A DNA stretch of 64,000 bases from Beijerinckiaceae bacterium (GTDB taxonomy: Bacteria > Pseudomonadota > Alphaproteobacteria > Rhizobiales > Beijerinckiaceae), in assembly GCA_947453205.1 (NCBI GenBank), contig CANGFT010000012.1, positions 16,816 to 80,815 of the forward strand, written 5' to 3'. Position 1 is the stretch's first letter; every line of letters begins with the position of its first letter. Under the pieces are notes generated by a model, which searched no databases, was not told where the DNA came from, and saw only the letters and a list, made by a program, of their open reading frames with translations. The translations under genes and the position numbers were made by a program. Shown in pieces: positions 17,998 to 26,527 of this stretch.

Positions 17998-18284
17998 GCC
18001 ACGCCTTCCATGATGATGATCTGCCCGGTCGAGGCCTGTTTGCGGAAGACCGAAGCCGCCTGATATTCCGGGCAATTGTAGCAGTCGAGCGCCGCCTGGT
18101 AGGATGGAAACTCGATCACGATGTTGCGCGAGGCGACCTCGCATTCAGGCGCGGTGTATTGGCCGCCACGGGCCAGAAACTTCGCCCCGAACCGCGCGAA
18201 AGGTTCGGCGGCGCCCGCCAGATAGGTCTTGTAGACCTCCATGTCCTGAACATCGTTATGCGCGATCCAATAGCCCTTTGGCAT
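17994..18284 (-). CDS. DUF1330 family small protein
   Basis: A 96-residue protein of the DUF1330 dimeric alpha/beta-barrel (ferredoxin-like) family. It shows the typical features KGYWIAHNDVQD at the start, YKTYLAGAAEPFARFGAKFLARGG and VIEFPSYQAALDCYNCPEYQ. The family is widespread in Proteobacteria, and no enzymatic function is firmly established. The ATG at 18284 has GGAGGGGG immediately upstream, which decides against the ATG 42 bases earlier. The stop overlaps the GTG of the enoyl-CoA hydratase, so the two are translationally coupled. Confidence 0.88.
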   Translation of the reverse strand: MPKGYWIAHNDVQDMEVYKTYLAGAAEPFARFGAKFLARGGQYTAPECEVASRNIVIEFPSYQAALDCYNCPEYQAASVFRKQASTGQIIIMEGVA

Positions 18285-18379
18285 AGCCCCCTCCGGTTTG
18301 AGCCGATGAGGGCATTGTAACGGCACATGCCCCGGGCATCACCCCCCAATCGTGCGATGATGCGCCGGGGCGCATCAGG

Positions 18380-18481
18380 CTAACCGCCCACAGCGGCGGC
18401 GATCACGAAGGCGATGAAGGCGCCAACGAGGCACATGATCAAAATGATGCTTTCTTTCCCTCGTTTTGGCTCGTTTTCCAT
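18380..18481 (-). CDS. Small predicted membrane protein (33 aa)
   Basis: The reading frame encodes a charged head MENEPKRGKES followed by one hydrophobic helix, IILIMCLVGAFIAFVIAAAV, ending GG. Length and layout fit a single-pass inner-membrane micropeptide. A GGGGG stretch lies a few bases before the ATG. No homologue is known to me. Support is the clean head-plus-helix composition and a gap with no other gene; its expression is unproven. Confidence 0.45.
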   Translation of the reverse strand: MENEPKRGKESIILIMCLVGAFIAFVIAAAVGG

Positions 18482-18666
18482 CGCAGCCCCCAGGTTGAGT
18501 GAAATTCGACGCTTCACACTGCGCCCTGACGCAGCCCCCAGCCTTGATGCAACGCAATCAAATCCAGAGATGCTCGATACGAATATAGTGACGTATTATT
18601 GTGCTTCAACCCAATATAGCAAAAAATTCTAACGGATTATCCATCATGATCTGACATTATTTTTAT

Positions 18667-18694
18667 TTGACGTCCTGTATTATAAATGTATCTC
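18667..18694 (+). promoter_or_regulatory. Possible sigma-70 promoter for the CPA2 antiporter gene
   Basis: TTGACG at 18667-18672 and TATCTC at 18689-18694 are spaced by 16 bases, in an unusually AT-rich stretch (about 18570-18700) of an otherwise GC-rich region, about 85 bases before the start codon. Only the -35 box is a good match. Confidence 0.3.
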
Positions 18695-18778
18695 GTTGCG
18701 AGGGACGTCCAATGGTCTTGTTTGTATTGGATCACGCTCTAATTTACCCGAAAGGAACCTTCTCAAGAGGAGCTCAAT

Positions 18779-20611
18779 TTGGCCGGCACCGCTTTGGCGC
18801 TTGAAGACACCAAGGAAGTACTGCTGTTCCTGGCCACGGCAGGCGTCGCGGTGCCTTTGTTCCGGCGCCTCAAGGTGAGCCCGGTGATCGGCTTTCTTGG
18901 CGCGGGCGTGCTGCTGGGGCCCCATGTGCTGGGTCGCCTCCCCGATGATTCGTGGCTTGGCGTGCTCCAGCTCGAAAATACCGGGCGGATCGCGCAGATC
19001 GCCGAATTCGGCGTGGTTTTCCTTCTCTTCATGATCGGCCTCGAACTGTCCTATGAGCGTCTCGCGCGCCTGCGCAGGCTCGTGTTCGGGCTTGGCGCGG
19101 GGCAGGTCGCCCTCAGCGCCGTGCTCATCGGCGAGATCGCGGCCATGATCTTTGGCCTGCCGCGCGGCGCGGCGCTGGTGGTGGGCGGCGCGCTCGCCCT
19201 CTCATCCACCGCCATCGTCATTCCCGTCCTGGCCGAGCGGCGGCGCCTGTCGACCACTGCGGGGCGCGCCGCCTTCTCGGTGCTGCTGTTCCAGGACCTC
19301 ATGGTCGCGCCCCTGCTCTTCACGGTCTCGATGGCCGGAAGCCAGGGCGGTGCGGCGTCAGGGACCGCAGAGATTTTCTGGGCCTTCGCGCCCGCCATCG
19401 CCGCGCTTGGCGTTCTGGTGCTTGGGGGGCGGCTTTTGCTGCGTCCTCTGTTCCATCAGGTGGCGCTCGCGCGCTCGACGGAATTCTTCATGGCGGCCTG
19501 CCTCTTCGTCGTCATCGGCGCAGGCGTGGCCAGCGCCATGAATGGCCTTTCCATGGCTTTGGGCGCCTTCATCGCGGGCCTGCTGCTGGGCGAGACAGAG
19601 TATCGCCGCGAGATCGAGGTGACCCTGGAGCCCTTCAAAGGGCTTTTGCTCGGCCTTTTCTTCGTCTCCATCGGGGCCGAGCTCGACCTTTCACAGGTGG
19701 CGCGCGCGCCGGGGCTGGTGATCGGCATCGCGGCGGGGCTGATCGTGCTCAAGGCGGCGGTCCTGTTCGCCCTTGCGCGCGTGGCGGGCCTGCCTTCGCC
19801 GGCTGCGCGCGAATTGTCCCTGCTGCTGGGGCCCGGGGGCGAGTTCGCCTTTGTGATGATCTCCGCAGCCATAGCCCAGCGCCTTTTGCCCGAGGATGTG
19901 GGCGCGACCCTGATCCTCGCCGTCACCCTGTCCATGGCGACGATTCCGCTGCTCGCCATGGTGGGCGCGGTGCGGCGCGCTCCCGACGCCTCCGGGCTCG
20001 ACCCCGAACTCGCCGCCGCGCCGCCGCCCGAACGTCCCAAGGGCCGCGTGATTCTCGTTGGCTACGGACGGGTGGGGCGGCTCGTGGGTGAGATGCTGGC
20101 CCGTCACAAGCTCGACTTCATCGCCGTGGATGGCGACCCGAAGCTCGTCTCCCGCGAGCGTCGCGAGACACGCACCCTTTATTGGGGCGACGCCACCAAG
20201 CCCGACTTTCTCAGGGCCTGCGGGCTTGAGGACGCCAGAGCCATCATCGTGACCATCGACAGGGCGCAGCAGACCGAGCGCGTCGTTGAAATCGCACGCA
20301 AGGCGCGGCCCGACATCACCATCGTCGCGCGCGCCCGGGACGCCCATCACGCCACCAGGCTCTATGAGCTCGGCGCCACCGACGCAATCCCCGAGACCAT
20401 CGAGGCGAGCCTGCAATTATCCGAGGCTGCGCTGGTCGACATCGGCGTGCCCATGGGCCTCGTCATCGCCTCCATCCATGAAAAGCGCGATGAGTTCCGC
20501 AAGCTGCTGCAACCAGCCGCAGAGGAGCACGAGCGCCGCGCTATAAAGATGTCGACGCGCCTGAAGGACATGAGCCGACCTCGCGACGCTGACGCGCAGG
20601 AGCCGGGCTAG
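18779..20611 (+). CDS. CPA2 family monovalent cation:proton antiporter (KefB/KefC-like)
   Basis: A 610-residue membrane protein. Residues about 10-385 are a Na+/H+ exchanger domain of around 12 helices (e.g. FLGAGVLLGPHVLGRLPDDS, LALSSTAIVIPVLAERR, LLLGPGGEFAFVMISAAIAQ). From about residue 420 a TrkA-N/RCK nucleotide domain follows with GRVILVGYGRVGRLVGEML (GxGxxG). It probably exchanges K+ or Na+ for protons, gated by NAD(H) or a similar ligand. The start is TTG at 18779, supported by AGAGGAG about six bases upstream and the absence of a better ATG. It is a single gene, convergent with the ABC ATPase gene, whose stop is directly adjacent (20611/20612). Confidence 0.93.
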   Translation: MAGTALALEDTKEVLLFLATAGVAVPLFRRLKVSPVIGFLGAGVLLGPHVLGRLPDDSWLGVLQLENTGRIAQIAEFGVVFLLFMIGLELSYERLARLRRLVFGLGAGQVALSAVLIGEIAAMIFGLPRGAALVVGGALALSSTAIVIPVLAERRRLSTTAGRAAFSVLLFQDLMVAPLLFTVSMAGSQGGAASGTAEIFWAFAPAIAALGVLVLGGRLLLRPLFHQVALARSTEFFMAACLFVVIGAGVASAMNGLSMALGAFIAGLLLGETEYRREIEVTLEPFKGLLLGLFFVSIGAELDLSQVARAPGLVIGIAAGLIVLKAAVLFALARVAGLPSPAARELSLLLGPGGEFAFVMISAAIAQRLLPEDVGATLILAVTLSMATIPLLAMVGAVRRAPDASGLDPELAAAPPPERPKGRVILVGYGRVGRLVGEMLARHKLDFIAVDGDPKLVSRERRETRTLYWGDATKPDFLRACGLEDARAIIVTIDRAQQTERVVEIARKARPDITIVARARDAHHATRLYELGATDAIPETIEASLQLSEAALVDIGVPMGLVIASIHEKRDEFRKLLQPAAEEHERRAIKMSTRLKDMSRPRDADAQEPG

Positions 20612-21394
20612 TCAGGCCTGCATGGAGGCGACGACCTCCTGCTCGATCAGGGTCCAGATCTCATCGACGATCCGAAGGAACTCCGGGCTGCGCTTGAGGG
20701 AAAGGGCGCGCGGGCGCTCGAAGGGGATGGCGATGTCCGCCGCCACCCGGCCGGGGCGCGAGGAGAAGACCAGGACACGGTCGGCGAGATAAACCGCCTC
20801 GTCGATCTGGTGGGTGATGAACAGCACAGTCTTGCGCTTCTGCGCCCAGATCTTGAGAAGCTCGCGCTGCATGATCTCGCGGGTCTGCGCATCGAGCGCG
20901 GCGAAGGGCTCGTCCATCAACAGAACATCCGGGTCGATGGCGAGCGCCCGCGCAAGGTTCACGCGCTGGCGCATGCCGCCCGAGAGTTCGCTGGGGTAAT
21001 GGTTGGCGAAGCCGGTGAGGCCGACGAGCTGCAGCAGGCTCTCGGCCAGCGGATGGGAGACGGCAGGCTTCACGCCGCGCACTTCAAGCCCGAAGACCAC
21101 ATTGTCGAGCACGGTGCGCCAGGGCAGGAGCGAATCGTGCTGGAAGACGAAGCCGCGATCCCCGCCCGGCCCCTCGACCGTCTGGCCGTCGATGCGCACC
21201 TCGCCTTCTTCAACCGGAATCAGGCCGCCGATGGCGCGGATGAAAGTCGTCTTGCCGCAGCCGCTCGCGCCGACGATGCAGACGAATTCGTTGGTCTGGA
21301 TGTCGAGCGAAATGGCGTCTAGCACCTTGCGGGGCTCGCCGTCGCGGGTGAGGAAATATTTCGAGAGATTGGAGACCCTGAGTTTCGCGCTCAT
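20612..21394 (-). CDS. ABC transporter ATP-binding protein (nitrate/sulfonate/taurine family)
   Basis: A 260-residue ATPase with Walker A GASGCGKTTFIRAIGG, signature LSGGMRQRVNLARAL and Walker B VLLMDEPFAALD. It also has the FQHDSLLPW Q-loop typical of SsuB/TauB/NrtD proteins. It powers import together with the permease encoded at 21394-22242, with which it shares one base (TGATG). No substrate-binding protein is encoded in this operon, so the receptor must be elsewhere. It is last in an operon starting with a CaiB-type CoA-transferase and a ThDP enzyme. Confidence 0.93.
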   Translation of the reverse strand: MSAKLRVSNLSKYFLTRDGEPRKVLDAISLDIQTNEFVCIVGASGCGKTTFIRAIGGLIPVEEGEVRIDGQTVEGPGGDRGFVFQHDSLLPWRTVLDNVVFGLEVRGVKPAVSHPLAESLLQLVGLTGFANHYPSELSGGMRQRVNLARALAIDPDVLLMDEPFAALDAQTREIMQRELLKIWAQKRKTVLFITHQIDEAVYLADRVLVFSSRPGRVAADIAIPFERPRALSLKRSPEFLRIVDEIWTLIEQEVVASMQA

Positions 21395-22242
21395 CAGTGG
21401 GTCTCCTGCACGCTCTTGCGCCAGGGGGCGAGGCGTTGCTCCAGATATTTCAGCCCCTCCATGAGCACGACGCCCATGAGCGAGAAGATCAGCACGCCCA
21501 GAAACACCGTGGCCGTATCGAAGCTGAGGCCCGCCGAAGTTATGAGATAGCCGACGCCCGCGCGCGAGGCGAAGAGTTCGCCCACGACCACGCCCGTCAG
21601 CGCGCGGCCGATGCCAAGCCGCAGGCCCACGATGACGAAAGGCAGGGCGGCGGGCATCAGGATCTTGGTGAAGATCTGCCGGGGCGTGCAGTTGAAGGCC
21701 TTGGCGACCTCCAGCAGATGGGGATCAGCCGAGCGGATGCCCACAAATGCGTTGAGCAGGATCGGAAAGACCGCGATGACGAAGACGATGGCGACCTTGG
21801 AGGCGAGGCCGATGCCGAAGATCAGCAGGAAGAAGGGCATCAGCGCGACGAGCGGGCTGGAATAGAAGAAGGACACCCAGGGGTCGAGAATGTCCTGGGT
21901 GCGTCTGCTTGTGGCCATGAGAAAGCCAAGGGCGACGCCGACCACCGCCGAGAGCAGGAAACCCAGCGCAAATTCAAGCGCGCTGACGCCGAAATGGCGC
22001 ATCAGTTCGCCGCTGAGCAAAAGCTTCCATCCGACCGCCAGCACTTTCGACAGGGGCGAGAAAAGAATGGGATTGGTGACGAGGAACTGGCCGACGAACT
22101 CCCACAGAGCAAGGCCGCCGATCACCGAGTAGATGGCGCGGCGGCGCGAGATCCAGGCGATCTGGGCAGGGGTCGGCGCATGGGTGAGCCGCGCGGGCAG
22201 GACAGGCGAAGCGACAGGCGTGTCTGCGGTGATCTGCGTCAT
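21394..22242 (-). CDS. ABC transporter permease (SsuC/TauC-like)
   Basis: A 282-residue membrane protein with about six helices and the BPD_transp_1 EAA-type loop (LEVAKAFNCTPRQIFTKILM followed by PAALPFVIVGLRLGIG). This is characteristic of permeases importing sulfonates, nitrate, taurine or aromatic acids. The start at 22242 has GGGAG six bases upstream. It lies 15 bases after the ThDP-enzyme gene and overlaps the ATPase start by one base, so it is co-translated. The missing receptor leaves the substrate open. Confidence 0.92.
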   Translation of the reverse strand: MTQITADTPVASPVLPARLTHAPTPAQIAWISRRRAIYSVIGGLALWEFVGQFLVTNPILFSPLSKVLAVGWKLLLSGELMRHFGVSALEFALGFLLSAVVGVALGFLMATSRRTQDILDPWVSFFYSSPLVALMPFFLLIFGIGLASKVAIVFVIAVFPILLNAFVGIRSADPHLLEVAKAFNCTPRQIFTKILMPAALPFVIVGLRLGIGRALTGVVVGELFASRAGVGYLITSAGLSFDTATVFLGVLIFSLMGVVLMEGLKYLEQRLAPWRKSVQETH

Positions 22243-22257
22243 CCCTTGCTCCCTGTT

Positions 22258-23928
22258 CTAGCCCTTGGCCTGCGAGGCTGTGCGCAGGGCGGTGATGGTG
22301 GTGAGCGGCGTGATCGCCTCCGGGTCGATCTTCACATGAATGATGGAGGGTTTTCCAGAGGCGGCCGCGCGCTCGAAGGCGGGGGCGAACTCATCGGTCC
22401 GCGTCACCGTCTCGCCATGGCCGCCGAAGGCGAGGGCATAGGCTGCGAAGTCCGGATTGCGCAAAGCCGTCGCCGAGACCCGGCCCGGATAATGACGCTC
22501 CTGATGCATGCGGATCGTGCCATACATGCCGTTGTCGACGATCACGACGATGATCGGCAGGTCATATTGCACGGCGGTGGCGAATTCCTGCCCATTCATC
22601 AAAAAGCAGCCGTCGCCTGCGAAGCACACCACCATGCGCTCGGGAAAGACCCTCTTGGCGCCGACCGCCGCAGGCAGGCCATAGCCCATCGAGCCCGACA
22701 CCGGGGCGATCTGCGTGGCGAATTTGCGAAAGCGCATGAAGCGCCCGACCCAGATGGCGTAATTGCCCGCGCCATTGGCGATGACCGCGTCATGGGGCAG
22801 ACGTTCGCGCAGCCACAGGGCGATCTCGCCAAGCTGCACATCGCCGGGCATCTGCGGCGCAGTGTCGGTCCAGTCATGGAACTGGGCGTTGGCCTCGCGG
22901 GTGTGCGCGCTCCAGCCGATCACATTCGGCGGCTGCAGGCTTTCAAGCGCGGCGGCGAAGGCGGGCGGGGTGGCGTTGATCCCAAGGCGCGGATGATAGA
23001 CGCGGCCGAGCTCTTCGGCGTCCGCATGCACATGCACAAGGCTCTGGCGGGGGGTGGGGATCGCGAAGAGCTTGTAGCTTTGCGAGGGAATCTCGGCCAT
23101 GCGCCCGCCGACCACCAGCACGAGATCCGCCGCCTCGATGCGCGCGCGAAGCTTTGGATTGGGGCCGATGGCGAGTTCGCCCGCATAGTTCGGGTGATCG
23201 CCGGGAAAAAGCATGGCGCGGCGCGAGGAGGTCACGATAGGCAGGTCGAAACGCTCGGCGAAACGCACCAGCGAGCTGACGGCCTTCTCGCTCCAGCCGC
23301 CGCCGCCCAGGATGACGATGGGGTTCTGCGCGGCCCAGAGCAGCTTCTGCAATTCGGCCATCTGCGTCTGGCCGGGCCAGGTCTGCACGGGCTCGACACG
23401 GGCGGCGTCGCTCACGCTGGCGCGCTCCACCAGCATATCCTCGGGCAGCGCGATGACCACGGGTCCGGGGCGGCCCTGCGTCGCCACATGGAAGGCGCGC
23501 GAGACGATCTCGGGAATGCGCGCGGGATCGTCGATCTCCACCACCCATTTGGCGAAGGAGCCGAAGACCGCGCGGTAATCCATCTCCTGAAAGGCGCCGC
23601 GGCCCTGGGCGGAACGCTGGACCTGCCCGACGAACATGATGAGGGGCGTCGAATCATGTTCGGCGATGTGGATGCCCGGCGACGCGTTGGTGGCGCCGGG
23701 GGCGCGCGTCACGAAGACGACGCCCGGCTTGCCCGTCAGCTTCGCGCTGGCGTCGGCCATCATGGCGGCGCCGCCTTCCTGACGGCAGACCGTGACATTG
23801 ATCTCGGCGTCATGGAAGGCGTCGAGCACGGCGAGATAGGATTCGCCGGGCACGCAGAACACATGGCGCACATCCTGCGCCTGCAGCTGGTCCACGAGAA
23901 TTTGCGCGCCGGTGCGGCTGTTCTCCAT
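22258..23928 (-). CDS. ThDP-dependent enzyme (acetolactate synthase large-subunit-like)
   Basis: A 556-residue enzyme with the three domains of the pyruvate-oxidase/acetolactate-synthase family. The N-terminal PYR domain contains VFCVPGESYLAVLDAF, with the ThDP-activating Glu in CRQEGGAAMMAD. A central domain follows (about 190-330). The PP domain has the ThDP motif starting AGDGCFLMNGQEFATA and ending in VDNG. Members make or split 2-keto acids or acyl-CoAs (IlvB, benzoylformate decarboxylase, oxalyl-CoA decarboxylase). The ATG at 23928 shares one base with the stop of the preceding CaiB-type gene (TGATG), so translation is coupled. That pairing recalls formyl-CoA transferase plus oxalyl-CoA decarboxylase, but the sequence does not settle the substrate. 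Confidence 0.88.
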   Translation of the reverse strand: MENSRTGAQILVDQLQAQDVRHVFCVPGESYLAVLDAFHDAEINVTVCRQEGGAAMMADASAKLTGKPGVVFVTRAPGATNASPGIHIAEHDSTPLIMFVGQVQRSAQGRGAFQEMDYRAVFGSFAKWVVEIDDPARIPEIVSRAFHVATQGRPGPVVIALPEDMLVERASVSDAARVEPVQTWPGQTQMAELQKLLWAAQNPIVILGGGGWSEKAVSSLVRFAERFDLPIVTSSRRAMLFPGDHPNYAGELAIGPNPKLRARIEAADLVLVVGGRMAEIPSQSYKLFAIPTPRQSLVHVHADAEELGRVYHPRLGINATPPAFAAALESLQPPNVIGWSAHTREANAQFHDWTDTAPQMPGDVQLGEIALWLRERLPHDAVIANGAGNYAIWVGRFMRFRKFATQIAPVSGSMGYGLPAAVGAKRVFPERMVVCFAGDGCFLMNGQEFATAVQYDLPIIVVIVDNGMYGTIRMHQERHYPGRVSATALRNPDFAAYALAFGGHGETVTRTDEFAPAFERAAASGKPSIIHVKIDPEAITPLTTITALRTASQAKG

Positions 23929-25118
23929 CACTTGAGGCCTCCCCAATTCGGATCGTTCAAAATGTCATGGGTGTGCTGGCCGAGCGCAGGCGCCGGCAGA
24001 GGGCTCACCACGGGCGCGCCATCCATCACGATGGCGCCGCGCAGGCCCGGCGTCGTTCCGGCTTTGGCGCGGGGATTGTCGAGATCAAGACGCATGCCGC
24101 GCCATTCGACCTGCGGATCCCTGAAGACGTCGCCGACGCTGTTGATCGGTCCGGCTGGCACGCCAAGCTCGTCGAGCACGGGCAGCAGCTGCGCGCGGGT
24201 GAACCTGCGCGTGCGCTCATGCAGCAGGGCGGTCAGGGCGACGCGGTTGCGCACCCGGTCCTTGCTCACGGCGTAATCGGGGTGGACTCCAAGCTCGGGC
24301 GCGCCCAAGGCCTCGCAGAGCTTGCGATATTGTCCGTCATTGCCGGCGGCGATGATGATGTCGCCATCGGCCACGGGAAAGACGTCATAGGGCACGATGT
24401 TGGGATGGCTGTTGCCGAGGCGCCGCGGCTCGTTCCCGGTGACGAAATAGTTCAGGGCCTGATAGCCGAGCACCGCGATCTGCGCGTCGAGCAGGGCGCA
24501 GTCGATATAGGCGCCCTCGCCCGTCTCGTGCCGACGCAGCAAGGCCGCCTGAATGGCGTTGGCGGCGTAGAGGCCGGTGTAGATGTCAGCGATGGCCATG
24601 CCCGATTTCGTCGGCGGGCCGTCCGGCTGCCCGGTGAGATGCATGGCGCCGCCCATGCCCTGCACCAGAAAGTCATAGCCCGCGCGCTGGGCGTAGGGTC
24701 CGTCCTGTCCGAAGCCGGTGATGGAGCAATAGATCAGGTGCGGATTGAGTTTGCGCAGGGAGGCGTGGTCGAGGCCATATTTGGCGAGGCCGCCCACCTT
24801 GAAATTCTCGATCACGACATCGGCGTTCATGGCGAGCCGCTCGATCAGGGCGCGCCCTTCGGGCGTTTCGAAATCGGCCTCGATGCAGCGTTTGCCACGA
24901 TTGCAGGCGTGGTAATAGGCGGCGCCCAGATTTTCGCCATCATGCCCCTCGAGGAAGGGCGGGCCCCACTGGCGCGTGTCGTCGCCCGCCCCGCGACGCT
25001 CCACCTTGACGACATCCGCGCCAAGATCGGCGAGCAGCTGCCCGCACCAGGGGCCCGCGAGAATGCGGGCGAGCTCCAGCACGCGGTAGCTGGCGAGAGG
25101 TTTGGGCGAGGTGGACAG
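23928..25118 (-). CDS. CaiB/BaiF family (family III) CoA-transferase
   Basis: A 396-residue CoA-transferase. Seen: the N-terminal YRVLELARILAGPWCGQLLA, the block LGADVVKVERRGAGDDTR, ENFKVGGLAKYGLD and the catalytic Asp region in QGMGGAMHLTGQPDG/MAIADIYTGLYA. Enzymes of this class move CoA between acids. The first canonical codons in frame are GTG at 25157 and TTG at 25205, neither with a ribosome site. A CTG at 25118 has GGGAG seven bases upstream and gives the usual family length, so I place the start there with caution. The gene heads an operon with the ThDP enzyme and ABC genes, and is divergent from an MFS gene. Confidence 0.85.
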   Translation of the reverse strand: MSTSPKPLASYRVLELARILAGPWCGQLLADLGADVVKVERRGAGDDTRQWGPPFLEGHDGENLGAAYYHACNRGKRCIEADFETPEGRALIERLAMNADVVIENFKVGGLAKYGLDHASLRKLNPHLIYCSITGFGQDGPYAQRAGYDFLVQGMGGAMHLTGQPDGPPTKSGMAIADIYTGLYAANAIQAALLRRHETGEGAYIDCALLDAQIAVLGYQALNYFVTGNEPRRLGNSHPNIVPYDVFPVADGDIIIAAGNDGQYRKLCEALGAPELGVHPDYAVSKDRVRNRVALTALLHERTRRFTRAQLLPVLDELGVPAGPINSVGDVFRDPQVEWRGMRLDLDNPRAKAGTTPGLRGAIVMDGAPVVSPLPAPALGQHTHDILNDPNWGGLK

Positions 25119-25250
25119 TTTGCTTCTCCCTGCGGCGCGGCTGCGACGGCCCGCCACGGGTACAAGGCCGGGGCGCGGCGGGCAAGAGGCCCGCCTTGGC
25201 CGCAACCGCTTGCGCGCCTATAGAAGCGCGTCGCATCGCAGGATTCCCCC

Positions 25251-26384
25251 TTGTCCCAACCGCGCCAGTTCCGGCTGCTCACGCTGCATTTCGGGCTCTA
25301 TCAATTCTCGTGCGCCATGGCGGGAGGGTTCGCGGGGGCCTATCTGCTGCGGCAGGGCTTCAGCCTTGCGCAGACGCTGGCTTCTTTCGCGGCGCTTCTG
25401 GCTGTGCGCTTCGTGCTGCGGTGCCTGACGCTCGTCGCGGTGCGCCGCATCGGGGTGCGCGGGGCCATGGCGGCGGGGGCGGCGATCCTCGCCACGCAAT
25501 TCTGGCCGCTCGCCCATGCGGGCGATCCGCGCTGGCTGGCGGTCTGGCTCTTCATCGTGGCGCTGGGCGAATCCTTCTATTGGCCCTGCTACCACTCGGC
25601 CATGGCCGTCATCGGCCTTGAGGAGACGCGCGGGCGCGAACTCGCCCTGCGCAACGCCATCAGCGCGGCGGTGGGCGTGGCGGCGCCTCTGCTCGGCGGC
25701 TTCCTGCTGCAACGCTACGGCCCGGCGGTCGACTTCACCCTCGCCGCCGCCATCACCCTCGCCGCCATCCCGCCGCTGCTCATGATGCGCCCCATTGAGG
25801 CCGGCGCCATCCCGCGCCTGCGGCAGGCGCTGGGCGCCATCGACCGACGCAGCCTCGCCGCCTTCGCCTCCGATGGTTTTCTGAGCGGCGGCCTCGTGCT
25901 CGCCTGGCCCATGGCGCTCTTCGTCACCCTGGGGTCGGAATATCAAAGCCTCGGCGTCGCCAACGCCCTTGCGGGTCTGGTCGGCGCGGCGGTCGGGCTT
26001 GTGGCGGGGCGGGTGATCGACGCCGGGCGGCGCGACAGGGCGCTCGTCTGGTCGTCATGGGCGCTGGTGGCGAGCTTCGCCTTTCGGGCGAGCGCGAGCT
26101 GGGCTCCCATGGCCGCAGAGGTCGCCAACGCGACGGGGGCGGCGGTGATCGGCGTCTATACGACCGTGCTGATGAGCCTGATCTACGACCGCGCCAAGAG
26201 CTCGGGCGCAGCCTATCGCTTTCACTTCGCCATGGAGGGCGGCTGGGACGCAGGCGCGGCGCTGGGCTGCCTTGCGGCGGCTGCGGCGGCCCAGGCCACG
26301 GACGTGCCCTCGCTGGCGACGCTGCCCTCGGCGCTGGGCGTCTGGACCATGTATCTGTGCGTCAGGGGACGCAAGGCATCTTAG
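25251..26384 (+). CDS. MFS-type transporter
   Basis: A 377-residue hydrophobic protein with about 11-12 predicted helices and typical MFS loops (LLAVRFVLRCLTLVAVRRIG between helices 2 and 3; VGLVAGRVIDAGRRDRALVW in the second half). It is shorter than most MFS carriers (about 400 residues). The likely start is TTG at 25251; the ribosome site is weak. It is divergent from the CoA-transferase operon, so both may be controlled from 25119-25250, and it may move the same substrate or a product. The substrate class cannot be named. Confidence 0.8.
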   Translation: MSQPRQFRLLTLHFGLYQFSCAMAGGFAGAYLLRQGFSLAQTLASFAALLAVRFVLRCLTLVAVRRIGVRGAMAAGAAILATQFWPLAHAGDPRWLAVWLFIVALGESFYWPCYHSAMAVIGLEETRGRELALRNAISAAVGVAAPLLGGFLLQRYGPAVDFTLAAAITLAAIPPLLMMRPIEAGAIPRLRQALGAIDRRSLAAFASDGFLSGGLVLAWPMALFVTLGSEYQSLGVANALAGLVGAAVGLVAGRVIDAGRRDRALVWSSWALVASFAFRASASWAPMAAEVANATGAAVIGVYTTVLMSLIYDRAKSSGAAYRFHFAMEGGWDAGAALGCLAAAAAAQATDVPSLATLPSALGVWTMYLCVRGRKAS

Positions 26385-26527
26385 GTTCCCGTTGTTTGCG
26401 GCGCAGGCCGGTTCTCCCTTTGAGGGCGCGCCCGAAGGGCGATGAAATGACACGACTGAGAGCGTTTCATTCGACGCGCGGATGGCGGCGATCTGGGATG
26501 CGCCATCGCCAAAACAGCGACGAACGG

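Noticed and set aside
21397..24276. A 959-codon open frame on the plus strand antisense to the permease, ThDP enzyme and CoA-transferase
   Set aside because: The composition is typical of a reverse-strand shadow of GC-rich genes; the minus-strand products have complete, recognisable motifs.
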